Shown: positions 34,601-45,291, numbered from the stretch's first letter. The stretch: 64,000 nucleotides of DNA from Candidatus Methylomirabilis sp. (GCA_020722725.1 DYKG01000009.1:1-64000), one strand, 5' to 3'. A program made the numbers and translations. Notes: generated by a model from the letters alone, not told the origin.

Positions 34601-35825
34601 TGGCGGCGCAGGCCTGATTATTCTGTCCTTCTTCAATCTTTTTATACTGATTGATTGCAACCGCAAGGGTTTCCATGGCTTTTTTAAGTTTCTTTACTTC
34701 AAGCACATAGCTGATTCTGATTTCATTGAGCCCCATTCCCGGGGTGGCATAGAAACCGGCGGCTGGAGCAACAAGAACCGAATTGCCGTTATGGTTGAAG
34801 TCGGTAAGCAGCCACTGAGCAAATTTTTCTGCATCTTTGATCGGCAGTTTAACGATGACGTAGAAAGCGCCGGTCGGGGTTTTGCAGATTACGCCTTCGG
34901 CCTTTGCCAGGCCTTCCATGACTGCATCGCGGCGGCGCTGATATTCTTCGAGGATTGGCTCAAAATAGCTGGGATCCATCATCATGCCGGCACGGGCACC
35001 CCACTGCTCTACGGTCGGCGAGCTCAGGCGGGCCTGGGCAAATTTCATGCAGGCTCCCATAACCGCTTTGTTTTTGCTTGCTATAACGCCAATTCTGGCT
35101 CCGCAGGCTGAATAGCGCTTTGAAATGCTGTCGATGAGAATGGCATTCTGGGCCATTCCTTCTATCTGCAGAATCGAGGTGTGTGCTAGTCCGTCATAGG
35201 TGAATTCGCGATAAACTTCATCAGCGATTACATAAATTTCATGCTTTTTGGCAACATAGGCAAGATCTTCAAGAGCCTTGCGCGGATAAACGGTGCCGGT
35301 CGGGTTATTCGGGTTACAGATCAGAATCGCCCTGGTTTTGGGGGTGATGGCTTTTTCAATGATATCTACCGGTGGAAGCTGAAAACCATCTTCGGCGTAA
35401 GTTGTAAGTGCTTTGAGGGTGATGCCGGTTTCGAATGCCATGCCGTTGTAGTTGGTGTAGAACGGTTCGAAAACCAGAACTTCATCGCCGGCGTCGCAGA
35501 TTGACAGAAAAGCAAAAAAGATCGCTTCGCTGCCACCGGTGGTAACGATAATGTCTTCTGCGGCCAGGTCGATGCGATTGTTGCGATAATATCCAGCGAA
35601 TGATTCGACGAGAAAATCTTCGCCCTGAGACGGGCTGTATGCCAGAACTTCCTGGTCGAAATTTTTGATGGCCTCTCTGATTGGTGCAGGAGTCGGGATA
35701 TCAGGCTGACCGATGTTGAGCGGGAAAACATTGATACCGCGTTTTCTTGCCGCTACAGCATAGGGAATGAGTTTGCGAATCGGTGATGCCTGCATGTCTC
35801 TGGCTCTGGTTGAAATCTTTTTCAT
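34593..35825 (-). CDS. Class I PLP-dependent aminotransferase (aspartate aminotransferase-like)
   Basis: 410 residues of fold-type I aminotransferase. Motifs are SPSQG near residue 64, TTGGSEAI, the NPNNPTG loop, ADEVYREF with the PLP-contacting Asp and Tyr, and the PLP Lys in [14 protein letters not shown]. The C-terminal EIRISY contains the carboxylate-binding Arg. The specificity is most likely aspartate or another amino acid. With dapB two genes downstream, a link to aspartate-family amino-acid synthesis is reasonable. It is first in the operon and divergent from the lipoprotein array; no clear promoter was assigned. Confidence 0.92.
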   Translation of the reverse strand: MKKISTRARDMQASPIRKLIPYAVAARKRGINVFPLNIGQPDIPTPAPIREAIKNFDQEVLAYSPSQGEDFLVESFAGYYRNNRIDLAAEDIIVTTGGSEAIFFAFLSICDAGDEVLVFEPFYTNYNGMAFETGITLKALTTYAEDGFQLPPVDIIEKAITPKTRAILICNPNNPTGTVYPRKALEDLAYVAKKHEIYVIADEVYREFTYDGLAHTSILQIEGMAQNAILIDSISKRYSACGARIGVIASKNKAVMGACMKFAQARLSSPTVEQWGARAGMMMDPSYFEPILEEYQRRRDAVMEGLAKAEGVICKTPTGAFYVIVKLPIKDAEKFAQWLLTDFNHNGNSVLVAPAAGFYATPGMGLNEIRISYVLEVKKLKKAMETLAVAINQYKKIEEGQNNQACAANG

Positions 35826-35976
35826 GGCACAAATCCTTTCCTGAACAATGATAACCCTCGTTTTCTTCGCTTAACCGTGAGAAAACTGACTCACTGCAAT
35901 GTAACCCTATTTTTATTTTACTTTCAACCTTTTGTTTCTAAGGTTTAGCAGTTTTTTTTCCGAAAACTATGGTTGA

Positions 35977-37974
35977 ATGAAAAAACTAAGACGTATAACG
36001 CTCATTTTGTCCGTTTTGCTGGTTGTTGCCCATGTTGGTTGCATGAGCACTGATTCGCCCGCGCGTGGAGGCTTGAGCGGGGTTGTCAGTGACTCAGGCG
36101 GAAACCCGCTCAGCGGCGTTAAAGTCTCAACCTCAGAGGCATCGACTCTTTCTGACGTCAATGGCAAGTACCTTCTAGAAGCCCTGACGCCACAGTTGAC
36201 CCAGGTTTCAATCAGCCGTGAGAAATACCAGGTTCAAACCAGGACCATCGAAGTTCTCAGCGGTGAAACTCTCACCGAAGTTAACTTTGTCATGGCCGCC
36301 GACAGCGAAATCTATGATATCAGGGCTGCCAATGTTACCTCTACTCAGGCGACCATTACCTTTTATACCCGCAATCAGAGTAAGGGTTATATCAGATATG
36401 GTACCAATGGCCTTATCAATGCATACACTCCGCAGGACAATGAAAATTCTTTTCTGCATCAATATCAGCTTTCCGGCCTGATTCCCGCTACAACCTACCG
36501 TTTTAAATGTGTGGCTCTCGACAATCTGGGTCGCATTCTGGAATCTGAGCTGCAGAATTTTACCACCGAGTTCACTGTGCGCGGCAACCCTCCTACCGGC
36601 TTGAAAGCCAGTAAACCCGCCGATTCCGTTTCAATCAAAATCGAGTGGAACTCTGATGCGGCAGCTGATTTTGCCGGCTACAAACTTTACCGGTCCGAAA
36701 GCCCTGATTCAGTATACGTTCAGGTTGGTACCGGATTGATCATGCAAAATTCATGTTCAGATATGGAAGTAACACCGGGAAGGAAATACTATTACCGGGT
36801 AACCCGCGTTTCTGGTGCCGGAGATGAAACTCCACAGTCGGAAACCGTTTCCTTTCTGCTGCCCGGCCGTATGGATCAGAACGCCGTCTGGTCTGCAGCC
36901 AATTCGCCATACAATCTTACTGGCGATCTGACGATCGCACCCGGCATCAGCCTGGTAATCGACAAGGGAGTCACGGTTAACATCAGCCGTGGCGACCAGT
37001 GGGATGCGGATGCTGCCGAAGACCTGATCGATGTTCTGGTTCAGGGAACCCTGATGATCCAGGGAACCGGTGATTATCCGGTTACCATGACTTCTTCAAG
37101 CCCTTCGCCCCAGGCCGGCGACTGGAACGGCATAACCTTCGACCTGGTTTCAGACCTCAATACTTCGCTGATCAAAGGCTTGAAACTATCGTATGCCGTC
37201 GATGGAGTAAGCGGTCTGTCAGGCATTCCAGAAGTAAAAGAATCGAGATTTTTCAGCTGCCGGCAGGCGGGAATTCGCTCTGCCGCCGCCCGCCAGGAAG
37301 TGGTCGTTCGCAATGTGGAAATCGACACCTGCTCTTCAGGCATGCTGATCAACGATAACCCGGTTAACGTGAGAATTTACGATAACAAGCTTCTGCGTTG
37401 CGTTTATGGCATCGTGGCCCGACGCAATACTCTGGCAGAGGTTCTGCGCAACAGCATCAGCTTTGCCGGTGTTTCAGGCATTGACCTTGAAAACAGCAAT
37501 GCATCGTCAATTACTCGTGGCAATCTTGTGGGTTATGGTTCGAATGGCAGCGGCATCATCTGCCGTGGCAACGACGAAGTGCGGCGCAACACCATTCATT
37601 CCGGCATCGGTGTCGAAATAAAAGAAACTGCCAGGGCAAAAATTCGCAGCAATCTTATACTTGCTGATGGCTCGCGCAATACGATCGGGGTTCTTTACAG
37701 TGGCACTGCCGCCTACGTTGCGGCCAACAATTCGATTCAATACAACCTGATCTGGAATATTGCGACCGGCAATTCGCGCCGCTATTCAAATTCAGACAGC
37801 ACATCCCTTCCGGGAATTTCGACCGATCTGCGTTTTGACCCGTCTCTTGCCGGGGGTGACCCTTTTGTAGAATTTCCCAGTTTAACTTACAGTTATGTGC
37901 CTTCGCCCGGCAGTGCTCTTAATGGCGCCGGTTACGACGGTGAAGATGTGGGGGCAATCGATGTTCCGGATTAG
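35977..37974 (+). CDS. Lipoprotein 1 of tandem array: carboxypeptidase-regulatory-like, FN3, beta-helix
   Basis: 665 residues. A basic N-terminus and hydrophobic stretch end in a lipobox (VAHVGC), so it is a predicted lipoprotein. Next are a carboxypeptidase-regulatory-like beta sandwich (about 30-108, LSGVVSDSGGNPLSGVKV) and two fibronectin type III-like domains (about 110-205 and 207-300). A right-handed parallel beta-helix (about 310-640) closes the protein, with repeated short strands and Asn turns. The end (YSYVPSPGSALNGAGYDGEDVGAIDV) is the typical cap of such helices. Adhesion or polysaccharide binding at the surface is plausible. The start has no strong ribosome-binding site. It overlaps the next paralogue by 14 bases. 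Confidence 0.85.
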   Translation: MKKLRRITLILSVLLVVAHVGCMSTDSPARGGLSGVVSDSGGNPLSGVKVSTSEASTLSDVNGKYLLEALTPQLTQVSISREKYQVQTRTIEVLSGETLTEVNFVMAADSEIYDIRAANVTSTQATITFYTRNQSKGYIRYGTNGLINAYTPQDNENSFLHQYQLSGLIPATTYRFKCVALDNLGRILESELQNFTTEFTVRGNPPTGLKASKPADSVSIKIEWNSDAAADFAGYKLYRSESPDSVYVQVGTGLIMQNSCSDMEVTPGRKYYYRVTRVSGAGDETPQSETVSFLLPGRMDQNAVWSAANSPYNLTGDLTIAPGISLVIDKGVTVNISRGDQWDADAAEDLIDVLVQGTLMIQGTGDYPVTMTSSSPSPQAGDWNGITFDLVSDLNTSLIKGLKLSYAVDGVSGLSGIPEVKESRFFSCRQAGIRSAAARQEVVVRNVEIDTCSSGMLINDNPVNVRIYDNKLLRCVYGIVARRNTLAEVLRNSISFAGVSGIDLENSNASSITRGNLVGYGSNGSGIICRGNDEVRRNTIHSGIGVEIKETARAKIRSNLILADGSRNTIGVLYSGTAAYVAANNSIQYNLIWNIATGNSRRYSNSDSTSLPGISTDLRFDPSLAGGDPFVEFPSLTYSYVPSPGSALNGAGYDGEDVGAIDVPD

Positions 37975-39931
37975 TCGTCGGAAAATTCTGCCTGGCCTGG
38001 CACTGCTGCTGATTTTTTCAGTTCTGATGGTTCCGGGATGCGGGCTGCGCCAGGCGCAGACTGGCAGTCTCAGCAGCCGTATAGTTGATGCCGATGGCAA
38101 TGCGGTGGTAAATGCTGAGGTGTTTTCCATTTTTCGTGAACAGGAAAAAGTTTATTCGGGTCTTGATGGTGGTTTCTATCTTTCTGAGCTGCCTGCCGGC
38201 CTTAACAACATCGTGATTCTTCACCCGGATTTTGCTCTTGAAGAACGCCAGATCGAGATCAGATCTGCAGAAACCACGGTGCTCGAAACGGTCAGGCTTG
38301 ACCGCAGCAATGCACCCAACCGAATCAGCGATATCAGGGTAATTGCCAGAACTGAAAGCACTGCCACGATCAGATGGCTTACCTATCGTGAAGTTGTGTG
38401 TAACATCGATTATGGCCTGACTCAGGGTTATGGGCAGCTTGCCCGCGAAACCCGCCCGTCAACCGAGCATGAACTCGAGATTACCGGTCTGCAATCTGAA
38501 ACCCTTTACCATTTCAGAGTTCAATATATCGATGAAAACAACATAAGTCATTATTCATACGATTATTCGTTTAAAACCGAGCCGGCTTATGTTCCGTATC
38601 CGCCGGGTGCAATCAGCATTCAGCCGATCAGGGCGGCTCGGACGGTAGAAATGACATGGGGGCCGGCAACTGCAACTTCGGTCACCGGCTACAATATTTA
38701 TCGTCAGGAAAAAGGCGCCGATTGGCTTTTGCTTACCGCTCAGCCACTGGCGGCAAATATAACTTCTTATGTTGATTCTACGGCGGCAGCCGGCACCTTT
38801 GCCCGTTATGCCGTGGTTTCGGTTAACCAGTATATTGGCGAATCTGAAAAAATCATGTCATCTTACGTCTTTATTCCCGGGGTAGTGAATCGCAGCGTTA
38901 AAATTGCCTATCTCGATTCGCCGGTGACCCTGAATTCGGATCTCGTCATCGCGGCGGGCACAACGCTGGAAGTTGAAGCCGGGGTTGAATTCATGATCGG
39001 CGAAACAGACCTGGCCGCTTCTGGCATCGATGAAGCGCGGGTTGAGATTCTGGTCAGTGGTCGTCTGGTGATGACCGGCACTGCGGCTATGCCGGTGCGT
39101 TTTATGCCCCTGAATGGAAGCGGCCGCCGCGATCATTGGGCCGGCATTAAAATTCTTTCGTCTGATACGGGTGTGAGCAAGCTTGAGTATGTTGAAATTG
39201 CCGGTTGCAGCAGTTTTGGACTGGATATTGAAGCAAGGCGGGTTGAGCTGGCTGCTTTGACGCTTTCTTACTGTGAAAACGGTTTACGAATGCAGGGGTT
39301 ACGTGAATCACCGGATCTAAAAAAATTCCGCTTCAACGAAATAACCGGGACAGCCTTCAGGGTTGAGGCTTGTCGTAAGGTCAGCCTAAGCGATTCACTG
39401 TTCACTTCAGTTGAAAATGCGGTGGTTTGTCAGGCTTTTGATGATGAAGATCAGTTGATCATGCACAATACCGATATTTATTGCTCTGGTGTGGGCATTC
39501 AGGGCATCTTCGGGCGTTCGTCAATAACCAATATTCTAATTGTCAGCCCTGATAGCGCTGCGATCAATCTTACCGACGTGCTGCATTTATCGGAAAACAT
39601 GATCGATCACTGCACTTTCGACAGTCTGAACGGCATAATAGTCGGTTCGGGTACGGTTACCATCGAAAACAATATTGTTGTAAACCGCAATGGTTACGGT
39701 AATACCGGCATCAACAATGTTTCAGTTCTGACTCCCGATTACCCGTTCAACAATGTTTTTGGTTTCAAAACCAGCTATCTGGGCTGTGGCGGCGGGGTTG
39801 GGGCAGTAAGCCTTGATCCGCAGTTCATCGGTGGCAATCCGTTCAACTACGACCTGTTGCCTGCATCTTCTCTGAACCTTCAGGATCGCTTTGGCTCAGA
39901 AATGGGTCGTTACGGCGATTCAAGATTGTGA
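37961..39931 (+). CDS. Lipoprotein 2 of tandem array, same architecture
   Basis: 656 residues from ATG 37961 (MFRISRRKILPG), chosen because GGGGG lies about nine bases upstream and it leads straight into the hydrophobic region and lipobox (LMVPGC). A frame 22 codons longer lies inside the preceding gene. The domain order copies its neighbour: regulatory-like sandwich (SSRIVDADGNAVVNAEV), two FN3-like domains (YRQEKGADWLLLTAQPL in the second), then a beta-helix opening with LNSDLVIAAGTTLEVEAGVE. The C-terminal cap is less conserved (ASSLNLQDRFGSEMGRYG). The overlap with the upstream gene implies coupling. Sequences have diverged well, so the duplication is not recent. Confidence 0.85.
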   Translation: MFRISRRKILPGLALLLIFSVLMVPGCGLRQAQTGSLSSRIVDADGNAVVNAEVFSIFREQEKVYSGLDGGFYLSELPAGLNNIVILHPDFALEERQIEIRSAETTVLETVRLDRSNAPNRISDIRVIARTESTATIRWLTYREVVCNIDYGLTQGYGQLARETRPSTEHELEITGLQSETLYHFRVQYIDENNISHYSYDYSFKTEPAYVPYPPGAISIQPIRAARTVEMTWGPATATSVTGYNIYRQEKGADWLLLTAQPLAANITSYVDSTAAAGTFARYAVVSVNQYIGESEKIMSSYVFIPGVVNRSVKIAYLDSPVTLNSDLVIAAGTTLEVEAGVEFMIGETDLAASGIDEARVEILVSGRLVMTGTAAMPVRFMPLNGSGRRDHWAGIKILSSDTGVSKLEYVEIAGCSSFGLDIEARRVELAALTLSYCENGLRMQGLRESPDLKKFRFNEITGTAFRVEACRKVSLSDSLFTSVENAVVCQAFDDEDQLIMHNTDIYCSGVGIQGIFGRSSITNILIVSPDSAAINLTDVLHLSENMIDHCTFDSLNGIIVGSGTVTIENNIVVNRNGYGNTGINNVSVLTPDYPFNNVFGFKTSYLGCGGGVGAVSLDPQFIGGNPFNYDLLPASSLNLQDRFGSEMGRYGDSRL

Positions 39932-39941
39932 GAACAGCAAT

Positions 39942-41918
39942 ATGTTAAGTTTACTGGCTCTTTCAAATACTTTTATTCAGAGAATGAATCGGCGCTGGCT
40001 TGCAGTTTTCGCGCTGGTGACCCTGATCATTTTCATGGCTGGCTGCGAGAATCAGATGAGCACGCAGAGAGGTGTAATATCCGGGCTGGTGTTGGATGAA
40101 AGCGGAAATCGCATTACCGGGGCTCTGGTAACATCGCATCGCTCGCTTTACAAGGCTGAAACCGATGAAAATGGCCATTATGAGTTCACCTCTCTGGATG
40201 TTGGTTCGCACCGGCTTACGGTAGAACGCAATGGGTTTTACCTTGCCTCGCGAACGATTGAGCTTGGTTACGGTCAGGTGCTTGAAAGCATCAACATAAC
40301 TGTTAAGAACCTGCCCGATTTGATCAAAGTTCAGGTTTCGGTGCGGGAAAAAGACCGGGCAGTTCTGGAAGTGGAATGCGCCGAGAGCATGTCGGTGATT
40401 GCCGCCTGGCGTCAGGTTGGCGCGGCGCGGCTGCAGACCATGCCAACGCAGCATGCCTTGCTGCATCAGATAGAGCTGAAGGGGCTTTTCCCTGGAGCTG
40501 ATTATCTGGTGCAGATAGAAGGCACCACGACCGACGGGCGAAAGTTTGTTTCTGATCAGATCAGCTTTGTGACGGTTAATCCGCTTGATGTCAGCGGGGC
40601 GCCGGCAGTGCCGGAGAATTTCAGATTGAATCAGAGCCCCGAAGGGCCGATTCTTTCATGGTCATACGGCGGCCTCGACTCTCTCGAAGGCTATCGGATT
40701 TATCGGGCAATCGACGACGGTGCAATGCAGAAGATTTTTGACGAAGGTTATCTGTTTGCCGCCCAGAATTCGGTTACCGATGATACGACTGAGCCTGGCC
40801 GACTCTATCGCTATGCCATTCAATCGGTTGATCACGAAGGAAACATTTCTTCGCTTACCCCGGAATTAAGCATTATACCCGCCGGGAAAATCAGACAGGA
40901 TCTAACCTGGAAGGTTGCCCACAGCCCGATCAGGTTAAATGGCGACCTGACTATTCCGGCCGGCAGGACCTTAACCATCGAAGCGGGCGTGAATCTGGTT
41001 ATCAGCGGAATTGATGACGGCAAAACCGGTTATAAAAGAGACTCATGCGAATTCATCGTTGAGGGAACATTGCTTGCTGAGGGAAGCGCCGATGCGCCGA
41101 TTCGCATGATCAGCGCGTCTTCCTCTCCGACCCGCACCGACTGGGATGGAGTGCGCATCATTGCTTCATCATTGCAGAACCCCAGCATTCTGCGCCATAT
41201 TGAAGTTGCCGGCGCCGAAAAGGGAATAGCTTTATACAATTCACAGGTGCAGGCAGAGAACCTGCTGGTTCGTTACTGCAAAACCGGGGTTTCGCTCAAC
41301 GGGCTGACTGGAGTGACGGTTGGCAACATTGAAAGTCATGAATGTGAAACAGGCATTTATGTTGAAAGCACGCTCGATTGCAACTTGAATGACTTGATCA
41401 TCAGAGATGCTGAAAATGGCATGATTCTGCTTGGTAATAAAAATTTGAGTGTCAGCAGGTTCGATGTGCGTGATGCAGCTAAAACTGCGGTAAAGACTGG
41501 CGATCGCGAGGGGCTGAAACTTCGCAATGGGGTTTTGCATGCACTGGTTACCGGACTGGATGCAGGTGGGGCGGTCTCCGACTATCAATATCTTACAATT
41601 GATGCGCCGGCCGGGGTTGTGGTGAATGGGGCAGATGTGCCGGTAATCAAAAACTGTATTGTCTATAATCGTCAGAAACCAGGCACCGGCTATGGAATCG
41701 AAGATAAAACTCCGGGAAGAAGTTATGCCTATAACATGATCTTCAATTATTCCACAGCTACCTTTAATTGCGATCAGAACGGTGGCCCGATCCAGAATAT
41801 CGACCCATCATTTGTTGGTGGCAGTGGCGAATATGATTATCATCTCAGGCCAGGGTCGCCTGCACTTACTGCTTCTGAAAGAAATGGGCAGATTGGAGCC
41901 TATGGCTCTGATATTTGA
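39942..41918 (+). CDS. Lipoprotein 3 of tandem array, same architecture
   Basis: About 658 residues from ATG 39942; ATG 39984 (MNRRWLAVFALV) is an equally good start and gives a normal-length lipoprotein signal with lipobox FMAGC. Domains repeat the pattern: regulatory-like sandwich (SGLVLDESGNRITGALVTS), two FN3-like domains (including EGYRIYRAIDDGAMQKIF), and a beta-helix opening LNGDLTIPAGRTLTIEAGVN. The cap YDYHLRPGSPALTASERNGQIGAYG is the canonical ending for such helices. It starts ten bases after the second paralogue. The array is followed after about 100 bases by a small secreted protein. Confidence 0.85.
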   Translation: MLSLLALSNTFIQRMNRRWLAVFALVTLIIFMAGCENQMSTQRGVISGLVLDESGNRITGALVTSHRSLYKAETDENGHYEFTSLDVGSHRLTVERNGFYLASRTIELGYGQVLESINITVKNLPDLIKVQVSVREKDRAVLEVECAESMSVIAAWRQVGAARLQTMPTQHALLHQIELKGLFPGADYLVQIEGTTTDGRKFVSDQISFVTVNPLDVSGAPAVPENFRLNQSPEGPILSWSYGGLDSLEGYRIYRAIDDGAMQKIFDEGYLFAAQNSVTDDTTEPGRLYRYAIQSVDHEGNISSLTPELSIIPAGKIRQDLTWKVAHSPIRLNGDLTIPAGRTLTIEAGVNLVISGIDDGKTGYKRDSCEFIVEGTLLAEGSADAPIRMISASSSPTRTDWDGVRIIASSLQNPSILRHIEVAGAEKGIALYNSQVQAENLLVRYCKTGVSLNGLTGVTVGNIESHECETGIYVESTLDCNLNDLIIRDAENGMILLGNKNLSVSRFDVRDAAKTAVKTGDREGLKLRNGVLHALVTGLDAGGAVSDYQYLTIDAPAGVVVNGADVPVIKNCIVYNRQKPGTGYGIEDKTPGRSYAYNMIFNYSTATFNCDQNGGPIQNIDPSFVGGSGEYDYHLRPGSPALTASERNGQIGAYGSDI

Positions 41919-42019
41919 GAATGGAATTCTCGCGCAAAGTTTTCAGTAAAACTTTCTAATTCTTGAGGTTTGTGATGCCGATTAATCGTAAAAGAAGCAT
42001 TTGTAGCAGCCGGAGGTAA

Positions 42020-42556
42020 ATGATGCGCCGTTCATTTCTGTTTTTTTTTCTCTTGTCGTTTGTTCTGATGAGTAATCCTGGGGTTTTTGCCCAGAAAGTC
42101 GTCGATCATGATCAGATAAACAATCGAATAAAAGAGCTCAGGAACCGTTTGAAGGAGTATCAGACCGGTAAAGCCTCAAAAACTCAGGTAAAACCTGATG
42201 AAAAGCCCGAAGAAAAGCCTGAAGAAATTATTGAAGAGCTTGAAAATCGTAAAGATGTTGCAGTTACCGTACTTTTTCATGATAGCGAAAATGCGACAGA
42301 TGCCAGAATTAATGAAACAATTGATTTAAATGATCATTTGTCTGAAATGGAAGCGCCTCTTTCTGCAATATCCGAGTTAAAAACAATTTCAGATGAAAAA
42401 GAAATTCTGTCGCATGATAAACAGCGACTTGATGAGATGAAAAAACGTCAGGAGCTTTTTGATCGTCTGCGCCATAAAGTTCAGCAGGCAACACGCAGAT
42501 CAAGAAGAAGCGCACTTGAAATCAACCGTCTGGTTGCCCACGTTCCTGATCTCTGA
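42020..42556 (+). CDS. Small secreted, highly charged helical protein
   Basis: 178 residues with a signal peptide (RRSFLFFFLLSFVLMSNPGVFAQ) and a strong GGAGG before two in-frame ATGs. The mature part is rich in Lys and Glu, with a short Pro-Glu-Lys repeat (KPDEKPEEKPEE near residue 60). It is predicted mostly coiled-coil (for example DKQRLDEMKKRQELFDRL). No family is recognised. It follows the lipoprotein array and may be on the same transcript. Its 3' end overlaps the convergent metallo-hydrolase relic by 35 bases. Confidence 0.7.
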   Translation: MMRRSFLFFFLLSFVLMSNPGVFAQKVVDHDQINNRIKELRNRLKEYQTGKASKTQVKPDEKPEEKPEEIIEELENRKDVAVTVLFHDSENATDARINETIDLNDHLSEMEAPLSAISELKTISDEKEILSHDKQRLDEMKKRQELFDRLRHKVQQATRRSRRSALEINRLVAHVPDL

Positions 42557-42960
42557 AGTTTAAAGACTTCCAGGGTTCAACCTGCTTTGGTTGAAGTATT
42601 TTAACCTGAAAATCCTTCAGCTCGGCCGCAAATTTTCTGCCATCCCCGGTCTCACCGACTATATCACCAAAATGAATTGGAACCGCAAGCCTTTGTTTGA
42701 TCTTTCGCACCGCCTGGCCGGCATCCTGGTAATTCATGGTAGTTGTTTTTTGGATGAAACTGCTTGTCAGGATTGTAAGCTGCAATGCCGGTTACTGACC
42801 AATCATTGAATTTCAAAGTCTGAGCTGGTTTTATGGCGTGACAGTCATACTGTTGCAGGTCTTTAAGGCAGTCGGGCGGGGCAATGAGGGGTTTGCCAGG
42901 TTCAAGTAACTTTTTGATATCGATCGGGTGATCGATGGTCGAAATGCCCATTAATTTCAA
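42522..42960 (-). pseudogene. Metallo-beta-lactamase-fold hydrolase relic (truncated, internal deletion, frameshift)
   Basis: Two minus-strand frames hold separate parts of one MBL-fold hydrolase of the UPF0173 type. From 42960 one frame reads LIAPPDCLKDLQQYDCHAIK, then TGIAAYNPDKQFHPKNNYH, and then becomes meaningless. The overlapping frame ending at 42522 carries the family's C-terminal block, MNYQDAGQAVRKIKQRLAVP followed by IHFGDIVG. The middle that should hold the HAGDTD-type metal motif is deleted at the junction near 42735, and the N-terminal third with HxHxDH is absent. No functional enzyme can result. It lies between the lipoprotein array and nadE. Confidence 0.72.
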
Positions 42961-43278
42961 ATATTTATTTCAGGCCAGGCAATGGGCTGTCAAAAAGGTA
43001 AAAAAATGGAGCTGCTCTGTTGAACAGCTCTCTGAAAGGGATATTGTCGGGTTATAATGACCTTAAAAAGATAAAGTCGGGCTGAAAAGAAGTTTTCAGC
43101 GGGCTCAAGCGCAAATCCACTGCTGGATCGGCGATTAATTCAGAATTTTGGGAAAACAGAATTCTTCACTGACTAAACATTACCACCCCGTATTTATAAT
43201 CGTATCTCAAAACACTTTTAAATCTCATATTTAGATGATACTGAAATTTGGGGAAATTGCAACGGCTAAAATTTATTT
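42961..43278. other. Gene-free stretch between MBL relic and nadE
   Basis: 318 bases with no credible reading frame. Only minor dyads are present: TGAAAA/TTTTCA around 43083-43098, AGAATT/AATTCT around 43141-43164, and GAGCTG/CAGCTC around 43009-43030. None has the stem length and T-run of a good nadE terminator. No remains of the missing N-terminal part of the MBL gene are visible. Confidence 0.5.
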
Positions 43279-45291
43279 TCAGGGAACCCTGGTTTCAAGC
43301 TCGTTAAGCCAGAGGTCGGCCTTGAGATCTGATGGGGCACGCCAGTCTCCGCGAGGAGATAATGAGCCGCCCGAACCAACCTTGGGCGAATCTGGAACGC
43401 AACTGCGCTTGAATTGGGATTGTCCGAAAAATCTGGTAATGAAAACCTTCAGCCATTTTTTGATGGTTGGCAGATCGTATTTTTCGCCACCCGATTGTTT
43501 CCAGGCGTGCCAGCAGAGAAATGCCACCTTCGAAGGCGAAAAACCGAATCTGGTCAGGTAATACAGATTGAAATCCTGAAGTTCATAGGGGCCGACGACG
43601 TCCTGGGTGCTTTGCATTTTTCCGGTTATATCATCGGCGGGAATCAGTTCAGGCGAAATTTCACACTGCAGAATCTTATAAAGAACCGAAGAAAGGGCGC
43701 TGTCCGCATCGGAAGAATCGGCAACGAAGCGGATCAGATATTGGATCAGGGTTTTGGGAATCGAGGCATTGACATTGTAATGCGACATGTGATCGCCAAC
43801 TCCGTAGGTACACCAGCCCAGAGCCAGTTCGCTGAGATCGCCGGTGCCAACTACCATGGCATTGCTTGCATTGGCAAGTCTGAAAAGATGTGAAGTGCGC
43901 TCGCCTGCCTGCACGTTTTCGAAGGTTACATCGAAAACTCTTTGTCCAGAGGCAAATGGGTGCCCGAGATCTTTGAGCATCTGGGTGCATGATGGAATAA
44001 TGTCGATTTCCATTATCTTGACCCCGAGGCTTTGCATCAGCTCATGAGCGCTGTTCCTGGTTGAGCTGGAAGTGGCGAAGCCTGGCATGGTGCAGCCAAT
44101 GACGTTTTGTCGGCTGAGATTGAGCGAATCAACTGCTTTACATGCGACAATCAGAGCCAGGGTCGAATCGAGGCCTCCGGAAACGCCAATTACCAGCTTT
44201 TCAATGCCTGTTGCCTTCATTCGCGTTGTTAGGCCCTGCACCTGAATCTGAAAAGCTTCATTGCAACGGTCGTTTCGCGCAGCCGGGTCATCGGGAACAA
44301 ATGGAAATCTTGAAACTTTGCGCTTCAGTTTCATTTCGTGGGGCAATTCTTCGAGGTTGAAGTCGATAATGCGAAAGTCTCTGGTGCGGTCTTTCCAAGC
44401 GTTGGCCGCATCTCTGAAGCTATTGTATCTGATTCTTTCGAGAGCAAGACGATCTACATCGAGGTCAGCGCAGGTAATTGTGCCAGATGAGGCAAAACGC
44501 AGGTTTTCTTTGATGATACTGGCATTTTCGGCAAGGATTGCGTGGCCATCCCAGGCCAGGTCGGTGGTTGACTCGCCGGGTCCGGCGCTTGAATAAACAT
44601 AGCCGCAGATGTTTTTGCCCGAGAAAGACCTCACGATCAGGCGTCGGTAGTCGGCTTTGCCGATTACGACATTGCTTGCCGAGAGATTTCCGATCAGGGT
44701 TGCACCGGCCATGCAGGCAAATGTCGCCGGAGAAATGGGTGCCCATAGATCTTCACAGATTTCGATTGCAATCTGGGCGTCGGGCACTTCTCGGCATTTG
44801 AAAATCAGGTTGGTGCCGACCGGAACCTTGCTTGCGGCGAAGACCATTTCGTCGATAGCGATCTCATCTGAAGAGGAGAAATGGCGTTTTTCATAAAACT
44901 CCCGATGATTGGGCAGAAAAGTCTTGGGGATTACGCCAAGAAGTTGACCGCGGTGGATAACGGCGGCACAATTGAAAAGCTTGGCATCAAGCATCATTGG
45001 CAAGCCAACCACCATCAGCGGAAAGATTTGGTGACTTTCTTCGATCAGCTTTTCGAGGGCATCTTTGCAGGCGTTCATCAGGGTTTTCTGGTGAAAGATA
45101 TCCTGCAAAGAATAGCCGCTCAGGCCCAGTTCCGGAAAAACCAGCATGCCCACGAATCTTTTCGAGGCTTCGAGAGCCAGTTCAAGATGCGACTTCAGAT
45201 TGAAATCGGGGTCGGCGAGCTTGACTTGCGGAGTTGCTGCGGCAACGCGGAAGAACCCATGGGTATAGGGGCTGAAAAAAGATTCTTTCAT
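43279..45291 (-). CDS. nadE: Glutamine-dependent NAD+ synthetase
   Basis: Makes NAD+ from nicotinate adenine dinucleotide, glutamine and ATP. 670 residues in two domains. An N-terminal nitrilase-type amidase (about 1-290) carries the Glu ([10 protein letters not shown]), Lys ([14 protein letters not shown]) and Cys ([10 protein letters not shown]) triad. The C-terminal NAD synthase domain has the SGGLDST pyrophosphatase loop and the [13 protein letters not shown] block. The ending ([13 protein letters not shown]) is typical of the two-domain bacterial form. It starts nine bases after the cupin gene and is probably co-transcribed. Confidence 0.96.
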   Translation of the reverse strand: MKESFFSPYTHGFFRVAAATPQVKLADPDFNLKSHLELALEASKRFVGMLVFPELGLSGYSLQDIFHQKTLMNACKDALEKLIEESHQIFPLMVVGLPMMLDAKLFNCAAVIHRGQLLGVIPKTFLPNHREFYEKRHFSSSDEIAIDEMVFAASKVPVGTNLIFKCREVPDAQIAIEICEDLWAPISPATFACMAGATLIGNLSASNVVIGKADYRRLIVRSFSGKNICGYVYSSAGPGESTTDLAWDGHAILAENASIIKENLRFASSGTITCADLDVDRLALERIRYNSFRDAANAWKDRTRDFRIIDFNLEELPHEMKLKRKVSRFPFVPDDPAARNDRCNEAFQIQVQGLTTRMKATGIEKLVIGVSGGLDSTLALIVACKAVDSLNLSRQNVIGCTMPGFATSSSTRNSAHELMQSLGVKIMEIDIIPSCTQMLKDLGHPFASGQRVFDVTFENVQAGERTSHLFRLANASNAMVVGTGDLSELALGWCTYGVGDHMSHYNVNASIPKTLIQYLIRFVADSSDADSALSSVLYKILQCEISPELIPADDITGKMQSTQDVVGPYELQDFNLYYLTRFGFSPSKVAFLCWHAWKQSGGEKYDLPTIKKWLKVFITRFFGQSQFKRSCVPDSPKVGSGGSLSPRGDWRAPSDLKADLWLNELETRVP

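Noticed and set aside
41960-41985. GCCGATTA before the small secreted protein at 42020
   Set aside because: The -35 half is a poor match (three of eight), so a sigma-28 promoter is not supported.
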